The position numbers and the translations under genes were made by a program. This document shows, in pieces, positions 53,101-64,000 of a stretch of DNA of 64,000 bases; the stretch's first letter is position 1; each line of letters starts with the position of its first letter. The stretch comes from Strigops habroptila. Its lineage: Eukaryota > Chordata > Aves > Psittaciformes > Psittacidae. The DNA is taken from contig NC_046360.1 in NCBI RefSeq assembly GCF_004027225.2, forward strand, positions 5,754,001 to 5,818,000, read 5' to 3'. Below the pieces are notes generated by a model, which saw only the letters and a program-made list of their open reading frames with translations, was not told the origin of the DNA and made no database searches.

Positions 53101-53946
53101 TTCTGCAGTTTGTTACTAATAGCGTAAAAAATTTTACCCTACAGCCAAATGGATCTTAGTTACTCCTAAATGTGCAAAAATGCCAAAGTTGTAAGTTTTA
53201 GCTTCAAGCAGAAATAAAAGGGTCCTTATGTACTGCAAAATTACTTTAGCCTAGTAAAAAAGCATTACCTGGATTAATCAGGTTTAGCTGTTTGTGTTGT
53301 GACCTGACTTACTCCCTAAGAACTGCACTGGACATAATCGATTTATCAAAGTAAAGCTGTAAAATATTTCTAAATATGTTCCTATGTATGTGTTTATATG
53401 TGTTATATATGAGTTTATCTGTCTTGCTAATATGTATGTTTAATTAGACAGCCTGAAGCCCCTTCAGGTTTTCTCCTCACTTTGGTTGCTTTGCTTAGGT
53501 TTTTCTTAGATCCCTTACTTAGGATTCTTTCTAATTATCTAAAGCACTTTCAGCAAAGCTTACAAACCTTTGCAAAAGAGGAGTAGAATGAAGGAATACT
53601 TACAGCTTCAAGTGCTCTAATGTCTAAACATGTTGCCTATACTTTGTAGCTGTTGTTTCCAGTCCTGTAATATCTTTTGGGGCCAGATCTTGCTGGAAAT
53701 TCATTGACTTGAAAGGAAAAAGGAGGTCCTGTGCTAGTGGTGGTGTGGTTGAACTAGGAAAATGTGTTTTTTCTACTTCCTTAATATATTTGTTTCTTCC
53801 CAAGGATTGCTGAAGCTGTTGCCTACAAAGGTTATATGATCTCAGCAGCAAGTTACCTTATCTCTGTCAAAGTGGAACCTCTACCCAGGCTGTCCCACAG
53901 TCTGTCAGGATCTCCTCTTATTACCATCCAGCTCACCCACAAATGG
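26051..53946 (+). CDS. ADGRD1: Adhesion G-protein-coupled receptor D1 (GPR133), 5' half of the gene
   Basis: Fourteen exons splice in frame to 524 codons (492 if the 96-nt exon at 32106 is skipped). They read colinearly with human ADGRD1 as I remember it: an N-terminal hydrophobic signal sequence (about residues 1-23), [34 protein letters not shown] and [14 protein letters not shown] of the pentraxin/laminin-G-like domain, then [24 protein letters not shown] and [10 protein letters not shown] of the GAIN region. The family couples to Gs through a tethered Stachel peptide exposed by autoproteolysis at the GPS. The remaining GAIN, GPS and 7TM exons lie past the right edge. An in-frame TAG two codons upstream (26045) fixes the ATG at 26051, which has A at -3 and G at +4. 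The gene follows RAN as in human. Many N-glycosylation sequons are present, as expected for an extracellular part. Confidence 0.93.
26214..26250 (+). CDS. ADGRD1: ADGRD1 coding exon 2
   Basis: A 37-nt micro-exon between TTATGTGCAG and CCAG|GTAAGG encodes [12 protein letters not shown] plus one base. It matches human VYSRSQDHPG and contains one N-Y-S sequon. Confidence 0.88.
28813..28896 (+). CDS. ADGRD1: ADGRD1 coding exon 3
   Basis: This exon has 84 nt, phase 1 to phase 1. It encodes [20 protein letters not shown] and HEFRDTNG, nearly identical to human [20 protein letters not shown]. Confidence 0.93.
30160..30225. repeat. Possible ancient amniote interspersed repeat
   Basis: The segment pairs CTGCTCCCGTTAGAGGCTGA with CCTATTGACTTCAGTAG, resembling the duplicated CCATTGACTTCAATGGGAG signature common in old amniote repeats. 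The family is not named and the edges are approximate. Confidence 0.35.
31535..31750 (-). mobile_element. CR1 LINE fragment, reverse orientation
   Basis: In forward reading the blocks GCCCATTGCCTCTTATCTG, TAAGGTCAATCTCCAGGCTG, AGCAGTGCCAGCGTTCTCGG and TACTGGGGAGCCCAGAACTG occur in the same order as in antisense avian CR1 3' regions (CTCCAGGCTGAACAG, CTCTCAGCC, ACTGGGGAGCCCAGAACTG). It lacks the tail terminus and is truncated at both ends. It lies in the ADGRD1 intron before the cassette exon. Confidence 0.85.
32106..32201 (+). CDS. ADGRD1: ADGRD1 candidate cassette exon (32 codons, phase 1-1)
   Basis: A pyrimidine-rich acceptor TTGTTCCACCCAG and a donor TAG|GTGAGG bound 96 nt, open in the only frame that joins the flanking exons. 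It encodes [20 protein letters not shown] followed by [12 protein letters not shown], with four N-X-S/T sequons. Skipping or including it keeps frame. From memory, human ADGRD1 has an 874-residue and a roughly 906-residue isoform, a difference of 32 residues, which is what this exon would supply. I infer an alternatively spliced extension between the N-terminal segment and the pentraxin-like domain core. Confidence 0.75.
33411..33532 (+). repeat. A/C-rich low-complexity tract
   Basis: About 120 bases consist almost entirely of A and C on the plus strand, including CCAACCAACCAACCAAAC. The tract starts about 235 bases and ends about 115 bases upstream of ADGRD1 exon 4. Confidence 0.85.
33648..33770 (+). 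CDS. ADGRD1: ADGRD1 coding exon 4
   Basis: This exon has 123 nt, phase 1 to phase 1. It encodes [20 protein letters not shown] through [12 protein letters not shown], matching human IVEGKVNKGIYLKEEKGVT and CISKPEQCGPEG. The paired cysteines are conserved. Confidence 0.94.
35785..35900 (+). repeat. MIR-like SINE fragment
   Basis: CATTTAAACTTCATCTCTCA, GCCTGTAAAGGAGGAATACC and AGCACTTCCATAGCTCGCAG resemble the MIR order of CTTAACCTCTCTG, CATCTGTAAAATGGGAATA and CTACCTCATAGGG. It is old and diverged. Confidence 0.45.
37864..38043 (+). CDS. ADGRD1: ADGRD1 coding exon 5 (pentraxin/laminin-G-like domain)
   Basis: This exon has 180 nt, phase 1 to phase 1. It encodes [44 protein letters not shown] and ASFSPP, the beta-sandwich core of the domain. 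Confidence 0.95.
39230..39484 (+). CDS. ADGRD1: ADGRD1 coding exon 6 (pentraxin/laminin-G-like domain, C-terminal part)
   Basis: This exon has 255 nt, from GTTTTGCAG to TGTTG|GTGAGT. It encodes [28 protein letters not shown], and [20 protein letters not shown] to FTAAV. It is the largest coding exon in the window and among the best conserved. Confidence 0.96.
41289..41353 (+). repeat. Tandem duplication, about 34 bp, two copies
   Basis: Two adjacent copies of a unit containing TTTCCTCTCTTACACC and then CTAGTTCA, differing by one substitution (CTC/CAC) and one T in the homopolymer. It is intronic. Confidence 0.9.
42910..42974 (+). CDS. ADGRD1: ADGRD1 coding exon 7 (linker)
   Basis: This exon has 65 nt, phase 1 to phase 0. 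It encodes [20 protein letters not shown] and V; human has HALLSSTLPSLFMTSTASPV here. A Ser/Thr-rich linker follows the pentraxin-like domain, with possible O-glycosylation. Confidence 0.88.
43199..43267 (+). repeat. AT-rich imperfect repeat patch
   Basis: TATATTAGAAA occurs twice and variants of GAAAATATTTCYAT occur twice within 70 bases, ending in an A tract. It looks like local slippage duplication in an intron. Confidence 0.7.
43795..43950 (+). CDS. ADGRD1: ADGRD1 coding exon 8 (GAIN region)
   Basis: This exon has 156 nt, phase 0 to phase 0. It encodes [37 protein letters not shown]. It contains three sequons, N-L-T, N-L-S and N-K-S. Confidence 0.93.
46532..46591 (+). CDS. ADGRD1: ADGRD1 coding exon 9
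   Basis: A 60-nt phase 0 exon, [20 protein letters not shown], aligns with human TFLKAVGEILLLPGWIALSE. The acceptor is TTATCTTTTAG and the donor GAG|GTAAGA. Confidence 0.9.
47503..47620 (+). CDS. ADGRD1: ADGRD1 coding exon 10
   Basis: This exon has 118 nt, phase 0 to phase 1. It encodes [26 protein letters not shown] and TFEGTSSVA; human has SLIDTIDTVMGHVSSNL and VEGSSAMAE at these places. Confidence 0.9.
48453..48487 (+). repeat. 18-bp tandem duplication
   Basis: AGCTATTAGGGAAGTAAT is followed directly by AGCTATTAGGGAAGTCT. It lies about 70 bases upstream of ADGRD1 exon 11. Confidence 0.85.
48556..48666 (+). CDS. ADGRD1: ADGRD1 coding exon 11 (GAIN region)
   Basis: This exon has 111 nt, phase 1 to phase 1. 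It encodes [37 protein letters not shown]; human has SSHYRFPAHGQSFIQIPHEAF. Confidence 0.91.
50373..50448 (+). CDS. ADGRD1: ADGRD1 coding exon 12 (GAIN region)
   Basis: This exon has 76 nt, phase 1 to phase 2. It encodes [20 protein letters not shown] and NPMDT, against human AWSTVVGLLYHSMHYYLNNI. The donor is CCAA|GTAAGT. Confidence 0.92.
53805..53946 (+). CDS. ADGRD1: ADGRD1 coding exon 13, last one found in the window
   Basis: This exon has 142 nt, phase 2 to phase 0. It encodes [38 protein letters not shown] before the donor TGG|GTAAGT. It aligns with human KIAEAMHHQDCLLFATSHLI and SGSPLITVHLKH. The next exon, with the FVYCAFLDF-type strand leading to the GPS, was not found before 64000. 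Confidence 0.91.
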
Positions 53947-56900
53947 GTAAGTGAAATGGTACCACATTTTTAGTAGCAATTCAGATGACATTTGTGACTA
54001 CAATATTATGTTTTTCCAACCATTACACTTCAATGACTTCAGTTTCCATCACTGCACGAGGCTGATTAGTGCACATGTTGACAAAGGTGAAGTGATAGGT
54101 ATAGCTTTTGGCCTTTCTATGTGTATTGTTCTGTGGATGTGTTTGTGCAGGCTATAGTAGGATGGTATAAATTACTACTTTCTCATTAGATCTGTCAAAA
54201 ACAAGAATTCATTTATAGCTTTTGCTTTTGGTCTTAATCCAGAGATAACTGAATATTCTCATGAATAAACCCAGAAAAGGATCTCCTCCAAGGGTAGACA
54301 CAAGTTTGATGGGCAGAGGATCTCCTGGGGTAGCAGTGGAGCAGGTTCAAATTCCTATTCTAGTGTGAACCCTTTCTAGAGAGCAGAGCATTCTGAATCT
54401 GAGAAACAAGAGACAAAAAATACAAGAATCTGAAAAAACCTGGAGACAAGTTATAATCAAACTGATCAATTTTGATAAGACGTTTCAATTTCACCAAATC
54501 AGCATATTCCAGTAAGAAACTGGAAAACCGGCTGATTTTGATTTGCTCTTGGAGAAGAAGGCACCTCTTGGTCTTGCCAGTGGAGTGGTGAATAGTTGTG
54601 TGCAAACTCTCAGGTGCTGGCATGAGGCATGCAGCGTCTATGACCTACTTACAGCATTGAAGGGAAATGGAAAAGAAAGATTTCAATTCTAAAATGTTTC
54701 ATAGAAAACATCTCTTGTTCTTCCGAATATTTTATTGCATTTTGCTCTCAGTGGCTGTTCTTAAGCCAGTTTATCTTCTTCCTGTTAGGCTTCTGATAAA
54801 GATGGAGTAGGCTACAGAAAGCAAATACATGAAAAAACCCAAAGGCGTAGAAATGTGGTGTTTTGCCGACAATTTTATAAACTAAAGACTCTCCTGATTG
54901 TCCCCAGTGGCCTCTTAGAGGCGGGCACTTGGAAGGAAAGATTATTTTTGTGTAGATCATTTATAAAATGTACTTTGCTTTATTTATTCACGTACCTCCT
55001 CATGCTTTAGTACAATTACTTACTAGCAGGCTGTTAAACAAACCCGTGTTGGTTTTTTGGGGTGTGTTTGTTTGTTTTCTTTATGCCTGTTGGCTTTCAC
55101 TGTGAAGATCACTGGGATCTTGGTATACAGGCAGAAATCTTACATTTATCAGCTGCCTCGTACTCTGTTTTAGTCAGTAGAATTCATGAGAATGTGGTAT
55201 GAACATGTCTAATGTATGTTGTTTATAACAGATACAGGTTGACTGGGAGTTTCAGACTCTACCTACAGCAGTATGTGCTTTATATAGTGCGTTAGAGGAG
55301 TGACTGTTTTCTCCTACAGAGCTCTTACTGCTATTTGTCAATGTGTTCATGGGCGACCATCCATTGTCTACTGTACTATTTCTATAGCTGCTTCCATTTT
55401 GAGGAATATTCAGTTCTTATAATCATGTTAACGGCTGCTCAGGTGTGACTTGGCTTTGGTCAGTGGTGGTTTTTTGCGTGTCTGTGTGGTTTTTAAATTG
55501 TATTTTATGTTTTAAAATCATTGTGGGAAATGGGGAAACTTATCCCATTGCGTTAACAGCACTGAAAAAGTAGCTTAGTGCTGTCCGAAATTAGTCCATA
55601 AATACATTTGTGTTTGAAGTTCTGAGAGTTTTAATTATAAGGGGCAATATGTTGTGAGCATGATCTTAATCTCTGTTCAATAAACTGTACGGGGATAACA
55701 ACTGTGCTAGATTTTGCTCTTAGGCATACAACCCTGAAAGGAGGTGGATAAAGCACAGAAGGTACCCCACCTCTGAAAGGCAGGGAACTCTTCACCTGCT
55801 TACTCCCCCCAGCAGTAATCTGTTACTGGCTTTTATATCTTACTGACTGGCAACATCCTGTTACTTGGAGGAGAAAACATAGGTCCTTTCTATCATGCTA
55901 CATATTATTTCACTTTCTGAAGTGGATTCATTCAGTTGAGTATGATTGCTCATGAAATTAAAGTAGAATTTAAAATGTAAAAGAAATTCAGGCTTTAAGA
56001 TCGCTGTGTTAAAGCATGTACTCTAAAATGAAGAGTAACAGTCAAGCTATTTATGTAAGTTTATGATGGAGTGTAATGATTAAAGCAAGAGCATAAAATC
56101 TTGCTTAGAAACCTGTTTCATCCATTAAAATACTGCTTGTTTGCTTGTACTAATGAGAGAAATATTTGAAGTGGATACTGATCTCATTCTTACAGTTTGT
56201 TCCATATAATGCTCTCAGAGGAAAGCGTAGCAAGAAAAAGTAAAAAATAACAAGTCCTAACAAATAGCTTTTTCTCTATTAAATTTTAAATTTGCATCTG
56301 ACTTTTTTCAGTTGCTCTGATAAAGTTATAGCTACTCCGATGGCATCTGCTGGATTTCACAAGTATGAAAATGCGAGGAGTGAAAGGAGAATAATGTGGC
56401 CTCTTGTAGTGATTGTAGTAATGCTTGGCCCAGCTTAATACTTTTTCTTCTAGTGTGCATAGAAAAAATGCCAGTCATTAAGTGACAGAAAACAAAAGGG
56501 AGTAAAATAAAACATGTCTATTTTAGGAAATGGTTACAAAGATAATGTCTGTGAACCGAGTATCACCTCTGAAATCAAAACTTCACAGAGCATTTATCAT
56601 TCCGCAGCCTGACTGTTAGTTAAATATCCCCTTAAGCAAAGATTCTCTGGGGTTCTCTGAAGTGGTCTGCATTTTTCACATAGCTTTTGGGAGCTTGAAG
56701 TGATTAAATTCCTCTTTCTGTTTGAAACATGAGGCAATACAACCTGATATTAATACCTAATCAATTAGGTAAGACTGCAGGGAGTATTTATAAATGGCAT
56801 GATAATGCTTCCTTTTCCAGGAATCACCATGGGGCAGTGGCAGAGTACACAGAAGAGAAGGGTGCCCAGCCTGTGGGACAGGCTGGAGGTTAAACTGGAG

Positions 56901-59900
56901 CTGGGAAGTCTCCTCATAGTTAATACATACACTGTTGCTTTCATGGGTACATAGACTAGGGAGACCAGAGACTCTTCTCCAGTGGAGGGGATGTAAAAAG
57001 AGGACATTAGTAATTACAGCCATTAGGCTTTGATGTTCAGGCTTGAAGCTGAATTCTCGTGAGACTAATTCTTTCTACCGACAGAACACGCGGAAAATCT
57101 TCTAGTCAAGCTTCTATTAGTGGAAAATGGCTTTCTGACTTAAAAGAGAAATTCTTGTGAATCAGGATGAAAAAGACATCCCATTTTTTTCACAGGATAA
57201 AAATATTACTTATTTAATTCTTCTTATGAAGTAAAGACTTGCTGTGGGTAGGACAGACATATACATTTTGCTTCTTATAGTGCTATTTTAATTGTCACTA
57301 TTCTAACAACAGTTTACTCGGCACAATACCTGAAACCGGTCTTTCTGTTACTCTTTTCTTCTTTCATCTTGTGAAAATATTAACAGCTTTAGATGGATTG
57401 TTAAGCAAGAAAACTACATCAAGGATTTAAAATAATGTCTTTGCATAAGAACATAAAGTGATTGTTTCATTCTTTCTGCCATTCTGAGGAACGTTTATCC
57501 GCTCTCTCTATTCACAGTGTCCACTGTTGTAATACAGTGACATAGCTGGGGATGAAAAGCAATTATCATTTTCTTTCTCTGTCAATACAAGATAGCTTTC
57601 CGTGTGATATTAGGGTATCATTGAAGGCCTTTTTGCTGGAGACTTCATTTACATTCATAGATCTTCTTAGTGACTGTCCCTTCCTTCTCATTGCTTGGGG
57701 TACAAGATAAAGATGAGAGCAAACCTGTAGTACTTTGTGACACTGTAGGCTCAGATCTCTTGTCACTCTGTTAAGCTGTTTTATTAATAATGGGATTTAA
57801 AATATGATTGAATATTTAATACTGTTGGTTCAGTGGTAGTCACAATACAGTCTTGCCAGTCAACGTACACCTGTGGAAAGAATGGCAAGCTTGCTCTGTG
57901 TGTATAGATACTGTTTTCTTTCTATAACTTACCTGAAAAGCCATCAGACAAAGGCTGTGATGCAAGAAAGTTATGTTCATTGACAGCCACTATTGCATGT
58001 AACTACAGCATATTCTGTGTGAACACACATTTTCCTCTAAACTTACCAGCTCCCTTGATATACTAGCTGATTGGGTCACATTGTAGTATGTGGAAGTCTC
58101 TGTTCTATAGACTGGAACACTTCCAGCCCATCAAGGAGGATCAGAGTGAGAACAAGTGAAATAGTAAGAGGATCAACAGTGGTAACTGTTGTTTGTCTTT
58201 AGCCAATGTGTATTATGGCTGAAAATGCGAATTCCTCAAAACTGTAGAGATGTCAAGTTATGTTGAAGATGCATTTTTTTGAATTGTAGTGTTCATTCTA
58301 ATATAAACATTTATCTTAATCAGCAAAAGTTTGTCTGAACTAAGCCTTCTAATAGACAAAAGTTGATACACTGAGATACAATAGTCAGTTGTTACTCAGG
58401 AACATTTCAGTGAAAGATGGTCATTTTTTGTCTGATTTTTAAAATTATGATGCTCTGCTCTTCAGCAACTTAACTGATTTCTTTGTTGCCAAAGACAGTA
58501 GTTCATCCAACACCTTCAGTGTGTGTGGGATGATGTGAAGACTGATGATAGCTTGCAGCTGAAGAAAGCTTAATCTCAACCTTTCCAGATGTTTTGTAAT
58601 GAAGCAACAGTACATTTTGTAAAATGATTATCCTCAAAAAAATTTCTGTTTCTAGCAAGATGTTTTTCATAGCAGGAGCAGCCACAGAAGAACTAACATT
58701 TCACTTGTACGATCCAAGAAATTCCATCACAGGGTAGAAATTTAGAGAAGATGAATGTCAAGGCTGAAATGCAAACACAACATACTCTGGCAAGTGTCTG
58801 AAGAGGCAACAGAGGGAGAAATGGTGTAACTGCTGATTGTTACATACTGTGAGAGGGCCTCGCGTGAAGAGTAGATGCAGATTGGAAATTCCTAATGTAG
58901 CTGGTTTCCCCCAAATATAGTTAAGGCAAGTGCCACCTGAAAGACTTGTTTGATTCTGGGGAAAAAAAAAGTGCTTTCCTAAGTTACTACTTAGCATTGT
59001 TCCGTCTCATTCGTTTGCTCCATGTGGTTCATTTTAACAAACGTAGCACTTGGGGAGTTGTCTGCCTGACCATTAAGTGTTATCTTTCCTCCCATATTAT
59101 TACACTGAATCATTCAAACAGCTGCTGCTCTCCTCATTTTTTTGACCAACTAATCTCTTGATCATTTCTCTGCTTTTGCTCTTTTACTTTCTGCAATGAA
59201 TGCTTCCCAGCAGAACCCCACAGTGACCTGCTCACTAGAGTGCTTTGTCAATGAAGCTTTATCAGCTTTTCCCGTTAATCCCATCTCATATTCTGTTACG
59301 TGACTTTCTTAAATCTCCAGAACCAGGAGTCATATAAGAGCGTCAGCATTTCATTATTGTAAGTGCAGCCTGTGTGTCTGGGAAGTGCTCTCTTGGGGTA
59401 CTACTTTGGAGATGGTAAAGTGCAGGGAAAAGACAGACCTTGTCTTCTCTCAACTGTGCTCCCATAGTGAAAAAGTGCTGGTAGTCCTCTTGCAGCTCCA
59501 GGAGATAGAGACACGGTAAAGGAACATTTTCATTGAGCTTTTGATAAGGTAATGGAGCTTCTGCCTCTAAAAGGTACCTGAACATCATTGTTCTTTCTTG
59601 TCTTTTGCCTGGCCAGCAGTATGCCATATCCCAAGCTTTGTTTAGTATCATTACTGATAGGAAAATAAAATGGGAGAATGACCAATTCTTGTTTGTACAC
59701 AAATATTAGTGCTACCATGAGAGACAAATCAATGTGCAGTCAATTTATTTTAATGGCAAGTTAAGTGTTGACTAATTTATATATTGATTGAGGAAAATGA
59801 ATGACTTTTGCCCTCATCTGCAGAACAAAGGTATAATTTTTCACTGGATGGACTTTGCCAGAGAAATAAAACACTATTAAAACTGTGACTCTTAGAGTTT

Positions 59901-62900
59901 ACCACAATTAAACAAAAAGAAAAAACCCCAAATCTTCATAATTCAAAAATCAAAGCAAAGTTCAGTACTTTGTTATACAAGTTAAATCCTTGCTATAAGG
60001 AATACAGAAAATCCATTGAGTTCAAATGAGAAATGAACAGAGTTGCAGCTAATTTCTTTGTTCCTGGGCAACCTTAAAATACAAGCAGATCTTACAATGA
60101 TATACAGCATTTCTAAAAAACCAGCAATAGTTCTGTATTGTTAATGTTATTAACAGAAACATTGCAGGACTTATTTTCTCATAAGAGACCATTCTAAAAG
60201 CCTAGAAAAGCACAGTAACAAAAATTACAGATTTTCATTAAGCACATTAAAGATTGCTTGCTGTAAGAACCAGGATTGCATTGCAATACGCTGTAATTCA
60301 TAGAATATTTCATTTCCATGTCAGAACAAACTTAAGCCTATGGAGGCACAATACTTCCCTGTGTATCACTCATTTGTCATGAAACAAGTCCTCGATATTT
60401 CTTTGTAAGTGAGTCCTTTGCCTTTGAGGTGGATATTGCAACAGGAGTGAGGGTATCATGGAGTTATTGAATGATTTTAGAAGTATGTAAGTAAAGTTTT
60501 CTTTCAATTTGAAGTTTAGTTGCTGACGCTTATTCTTTGGGTATGTGGGTAATTTTATATGCCAGCTTCCACTTAGCGTGTCTATAAAATTACCTCTTGC
60601 CTAAAGAAAATAACCACTGGTGACTGGAACTGAGTGTTATCAATTTACAGCAAAAAGCATCTGCTTTTTCTCTTACAAATTTCTGCTTTCAAGTGACAGT
60701 GCATCAGCAGTTGGAGGTCAGTCAATACCGAGCAATAAAGTTTGAAAAATCTTGCTGACTTAAACCCCAAACTGAATTCCACAGTCATCCTATTTTACAG
60801 AACTGCCGCATCTTATACTGCTTCACACTCTGCCCCGATTGAACATTTGTCACAGGAGGAGAAGGGAAAATTACAGGGTTTATATTTAATGTGGTCAAAT
60901 CTGGTCCAGTGATTTAGAGTTCTGTCCCAGCTGTGAACACAATTTTTAAATTCAGTTTGGTTCCTCTTGTTTAAGGTCCTCATCAGTGACTACATCCTCA
61001 AAGCATCCTTGCATGTAGTAGTGGCTCATGGCAAGAGTTCCAGCTAGTTGTGCTACATTTAATGAACTCTCAGGGTTTCTGCTATAAAACAGATTTCTTT
61101 GCATAGTGTTAATACAGATGTATACATATTTAAATGCTATGAAAAAAAGATACTGCAGAGGTGAAGCAGCCAACATTAAGATGTTATTAACTTTGATGTT
61201 TAAAATCATAAACAGAAACGTATGAGTAACACACCACCAGTCCCTAATCCCCCACCGTGAGCATGCATCCTGTAAAATCTCTCTTGATGAGGTCAAGCTG
61301 TTTTGAAGTGGCAGAAATCAACTGCAGCATTTGAAATAGCAAGGAGCTGGATTTAGAACCAAAATGCCCAAATTATTTCTGACCTTATTTTAAAAAATGT
61401 ATATGATTTTGCTGGTTGAGAACTTGAAATTCACTACAGTCAGACAGTTGGAGAGAGCATGTTTTCAAAACTGTTTTGTGAAGAGACACATTAACTATAA
61501 AGGGTAGAATTCAAATTCAATTACAGCCCATGGCAGGACTGCTGACTCCCATGGGGCCAAGCTTTCAGTCCTCACTCAAATGGTGATCAAACTGGTACAA
61601 CTCCATTCTTCATTATTCCTAACAATTCAGAGAGAAAATAGAATCAAATCCACAGACTAAAAATGCAGATTGGTTTTGGATAGTTTGTCTGTTGGTTGTG
61701 CTGGCAGCCGGTGATTTTTAGTGAATAGAAATCTAATGCTAAAGCATTACTGTCTCTCATTAGTAACATCTTAAATAATCCATTTAAAAGCAAAAGAAGG
61801 AAGGGCTTTGCAGATCCTCTGGACCCACTGTCTAAACTCTAGGCAGGTTCAACGCGGTTTGTCTTCCAGACAAGGAAGGTTAGGTTCCAGACAAGTTATT
61901 GTGGTGGAGGGAAGTTTAAGAAAGATGTTCTTGTCCGTTTCATTTGATTTGTAATTTTAATCCTTCACATTGCAGCTGAGTCACATTGTCTGGGCTCATA
62001 CTGGAAGTCTTACACAGAGTGGCAAGCTTTTAAGATCTAGATTTTCCTACACTACTTATTTTCTTACTGTATTCTCACATATGGCAAGAATTAAATCAGA
62101 TGAGACCCATGTTCCTAAGTGCTGAGAATTGGTCTTAAGCCACTTTTCTGTCTCTGATATCTTATGTGTAGAAAGGCAGAGGTGCCACGATACCACTTGT
62201 TGCACAGTTAAATGGGATGATGTTTATGAGGAATACAGCCCTGTGTACAAATATCTTCTGAAAATGTAAAGTTCTGTCAGCACTATATTTAAGTAGTTAA
62301 CAAGTAGAAAGTTTACTACGAAATTTCTCACTAGTTATTTCAGCTGAGGTGCCATCTGTAGTTATATTTACGTAAACTGCTTTATTTTTTATTGTTTTCA
62401 GTAATATGAGATCTGAATAACCTGTTGTACATTCTCCTTGAGGTACTTTGGTGTAACAGTTGCTGGTTTTTTTGTACTGATGGTGGCTTCAAAATGTTAG
62501 TGCTAAGTGTTGAGGGAACTGAGCTACTTTTTATTAATTCTGTGTGGTTTGAACTTGCTCATGCTCTTTGCCTTTTTGATTGTGGGTTCACATTTCTCAC
62601 TTGCCAGTCCAAGGCATTATCACATGCTTGTATTCCAGGTTCCTAGATTTCTGGCATGTCTGCCCATGTCTGTGAAACCTCTTAAGCTTGCGGGAACAAT
62701 TTATGTGGCATGAATGACCAATATTTAAATGCATATAAACAAATTATGCTTTACTCAGAAAATGGTAAATATACTAGTTCTATTTTTGTGCTCCTGATTT
62801 ATGTTCTACTGCCTTGGAAACATATGCCAAAATGTACTAAAAATGATAAGTTAATGAAAGGCTAACTGTTGTGAAGATGGGGCATGTTTTGGAAAGAATA

Positions 62901-64000
62901 CATCCTTCTGCACATACTCTGATTTAGAACACTGTTGTGGAAAGGCTCTAGGCTATTTTTTTTAATCTCGTGAATCAGTTCTGGGTTTTTTGGAGACAGG
63001 GTGTCCAAAAGAGTACAAGATCTAGAAGGATATGGATGGTAACAGGAAAATTCAAGTGTACTTGTAAAGCTTTTTGAACACGAAGCTCCTCTGTGTTGGC
63101 TGTCGATTAAGAGGGATCTGACTAGGAGCTTTTGAAAGTTGCCTATTGGCATGTTGAACACATCAGACATGAATGATGAATGCAAGGGAGTTCAGTATGG
63201 TTTTGGGGAACTAAAAAAGCTTAGTTTGTGATAATGAGGATTCAAAAGTTGTCTTTGAATTTGCTGTTCTGTGGAACAGCAAGTAGTGAACTGTTTCCAA
63301 ATGAATTTATTTACGGTTAGGAAGAGGAGGATTTGAAAATTTAAATCCACTTAATGCTAATTGGTTGGGGTTTTTTGGGTTTTTTTTTTTTTTGCTTGTT
63401 TGTTTTTTTGTTTGTTTGGTTTTTTTTTTTTTGTACATTTATGTAGTAACAATTCGTGCAGGAAAATGCTGTGAATATTGCTTTGGACCACTGAATGGGA
63501 AAACTAGAATATTCAGAGTGGAGTCCTCACAACGGTAACAGAAAAGTGGGGAAGGTCGAGGGGGAGGTACCAATTGCACAGCCTAGTAGAGGCAGAGATT
63601 ACTGCTCTGCTCTGCCAGTGATGAGCACCATTAGTACAGAAATAATTCTACCCTTTCTAATATGCTCCTGAGCTGTTGCATTTAACCAGCAATGACAAAA
63701 CAGGGCACCTGCTCGGCAGTGGTGAGTGTGAGCTGCCTTCGCCTTGCCACAGTGGCATTTCTTCTAAAGCAGACCCCCAGACACCTGATACTGCGTTGTG
63801 GCTGTGACCGTGCTTATTACAAGGCAGCTCTATGGCTAAGTATAGGCTGCGTTACAGTAACAGCACCAGTCTTAAATAATGCTTGTATTCAGTTCACACA
63901 ACATAAATAAAAACTTTGGCTTAGAAGAGAGTGCTAATTTTAGCTCGGTAATGGCAGAGGAGTCATACTTCAGAGAAATCTGTGGATGGTAATTTCTGGG
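53947..64000 (+). other. ADGRD1: ADGRD1 intron 13 (continues past the right edge)
   Basis: No exon of the remaining GAIN/GPS/7TM portion was recognised in these 10 kb, in particular none encoding the FVYCAFLDF, CXCTHLTNFA or transmembrane segments. Open frames are short and unrelated to GPCRs. A T-rich low-complexity tract lies near 63.4 kb. A manual scan can miss a short exon. Confidence 0.6.
63367..63433 (+). repeat. T-rich low-complexity tract
   Basis: About 67 bases of T runs separated only by G and one C (TTTGCTTGTTTG, GTTTGTTTGG). This is simple-sequence DNA, probably a decayed homopolymer. Confidence 0.85.

Larger units (their letters stand above)
46592..53804 (+). other. ADGRD1: ADGRD1 introns 10 to 13
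   Basis: Introns around exons 10, 11 and 12. Contents are a TA run at 46864-46876, an 18-bp tandem duplication at about 48453-48487 just upstream of exon 11, a 130-codon open frame at 48069-48461 with no recognised domain, and a possible ancient repeat (CCCATTGAAGGTAATTGGAT) at about 52385-52450. No further exon was recognised. Confidence 0.6.

Noticed and set aside
61795-61900. Possible antisense CR1 fragment (GCAGATCCTCTGGACCCACT, GGCAGGTTCAAC)
   Set aside because: It resembles the CR1 phrase for CATCTAGTCCAACCC and CAGGTTCAAC, but the match is short and broken. It is not separable from chance without a repeat search.

Overview
The window looks like nuclear DNA from a bird. It has intron-split vertebrate genes with GT-AG introns, CpG-island promoters, degenerate CR1-type LINE tails in both orientations, and a compact version of the tetrapod STX2 - RAN - ADGRD1 gene order (human 12q24.33, from memory). 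The species cannot be fixed from sequence alone.

Layout. (1) 1-2174: start of intron 1 of a syntaxin-2 gene (STX2), transcribed leftwards. Only its first coding exon (2175-2210, minus strand) is in the window, inside a CpG island with CRE, NRF1 and GC-box motifs. (2) About 2600-5400: spacer between the two divergent promoters, with no supported gene. (3) About 5400-10562: the complete RAN gene on the plus strand, with a CpG island, a noncoding exon 1, six coding exons that join to a 216-residue Ran GTPase, and a 3' UTR ending at an AATAAA signal. (4) About 10563-26050: intergenic, with old CR1 and MIR-like repeats and one unexplained exon-like ORF near 15.3 kb. (5) 26051 to the right edge: the 5' half of ADGRD1 (GPR133, an adhesion GPCR) on the plus strand. 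Fourteen phase-compatible coding exons were found, one of them a 96-nt exon that can be skipped without changing the frame. They cover the signal peptide, the pentraxin/laminin-G-like domain and part of the GAIN domain. The rest of GAIN, the GPS and the seven-helix region lie beyond 64000. The last 10 kb appears to be a single intron.

The three genes are neighbours, not a pathway. RAN drives nucleocytoplasmic transport and spindle assembly, STX2 is a plasma-membrane SNARE, and ADGRD1 is a Gs-coupled adhesion receptor. I found no sign of an undescribed biological system. The points most worth checking are the glycosylation-rich ADGRD1 cassette exon, three residues near the RAN C-terminus that differ from the sequence I remember, and the exon-like ORF at 15.24 kb.
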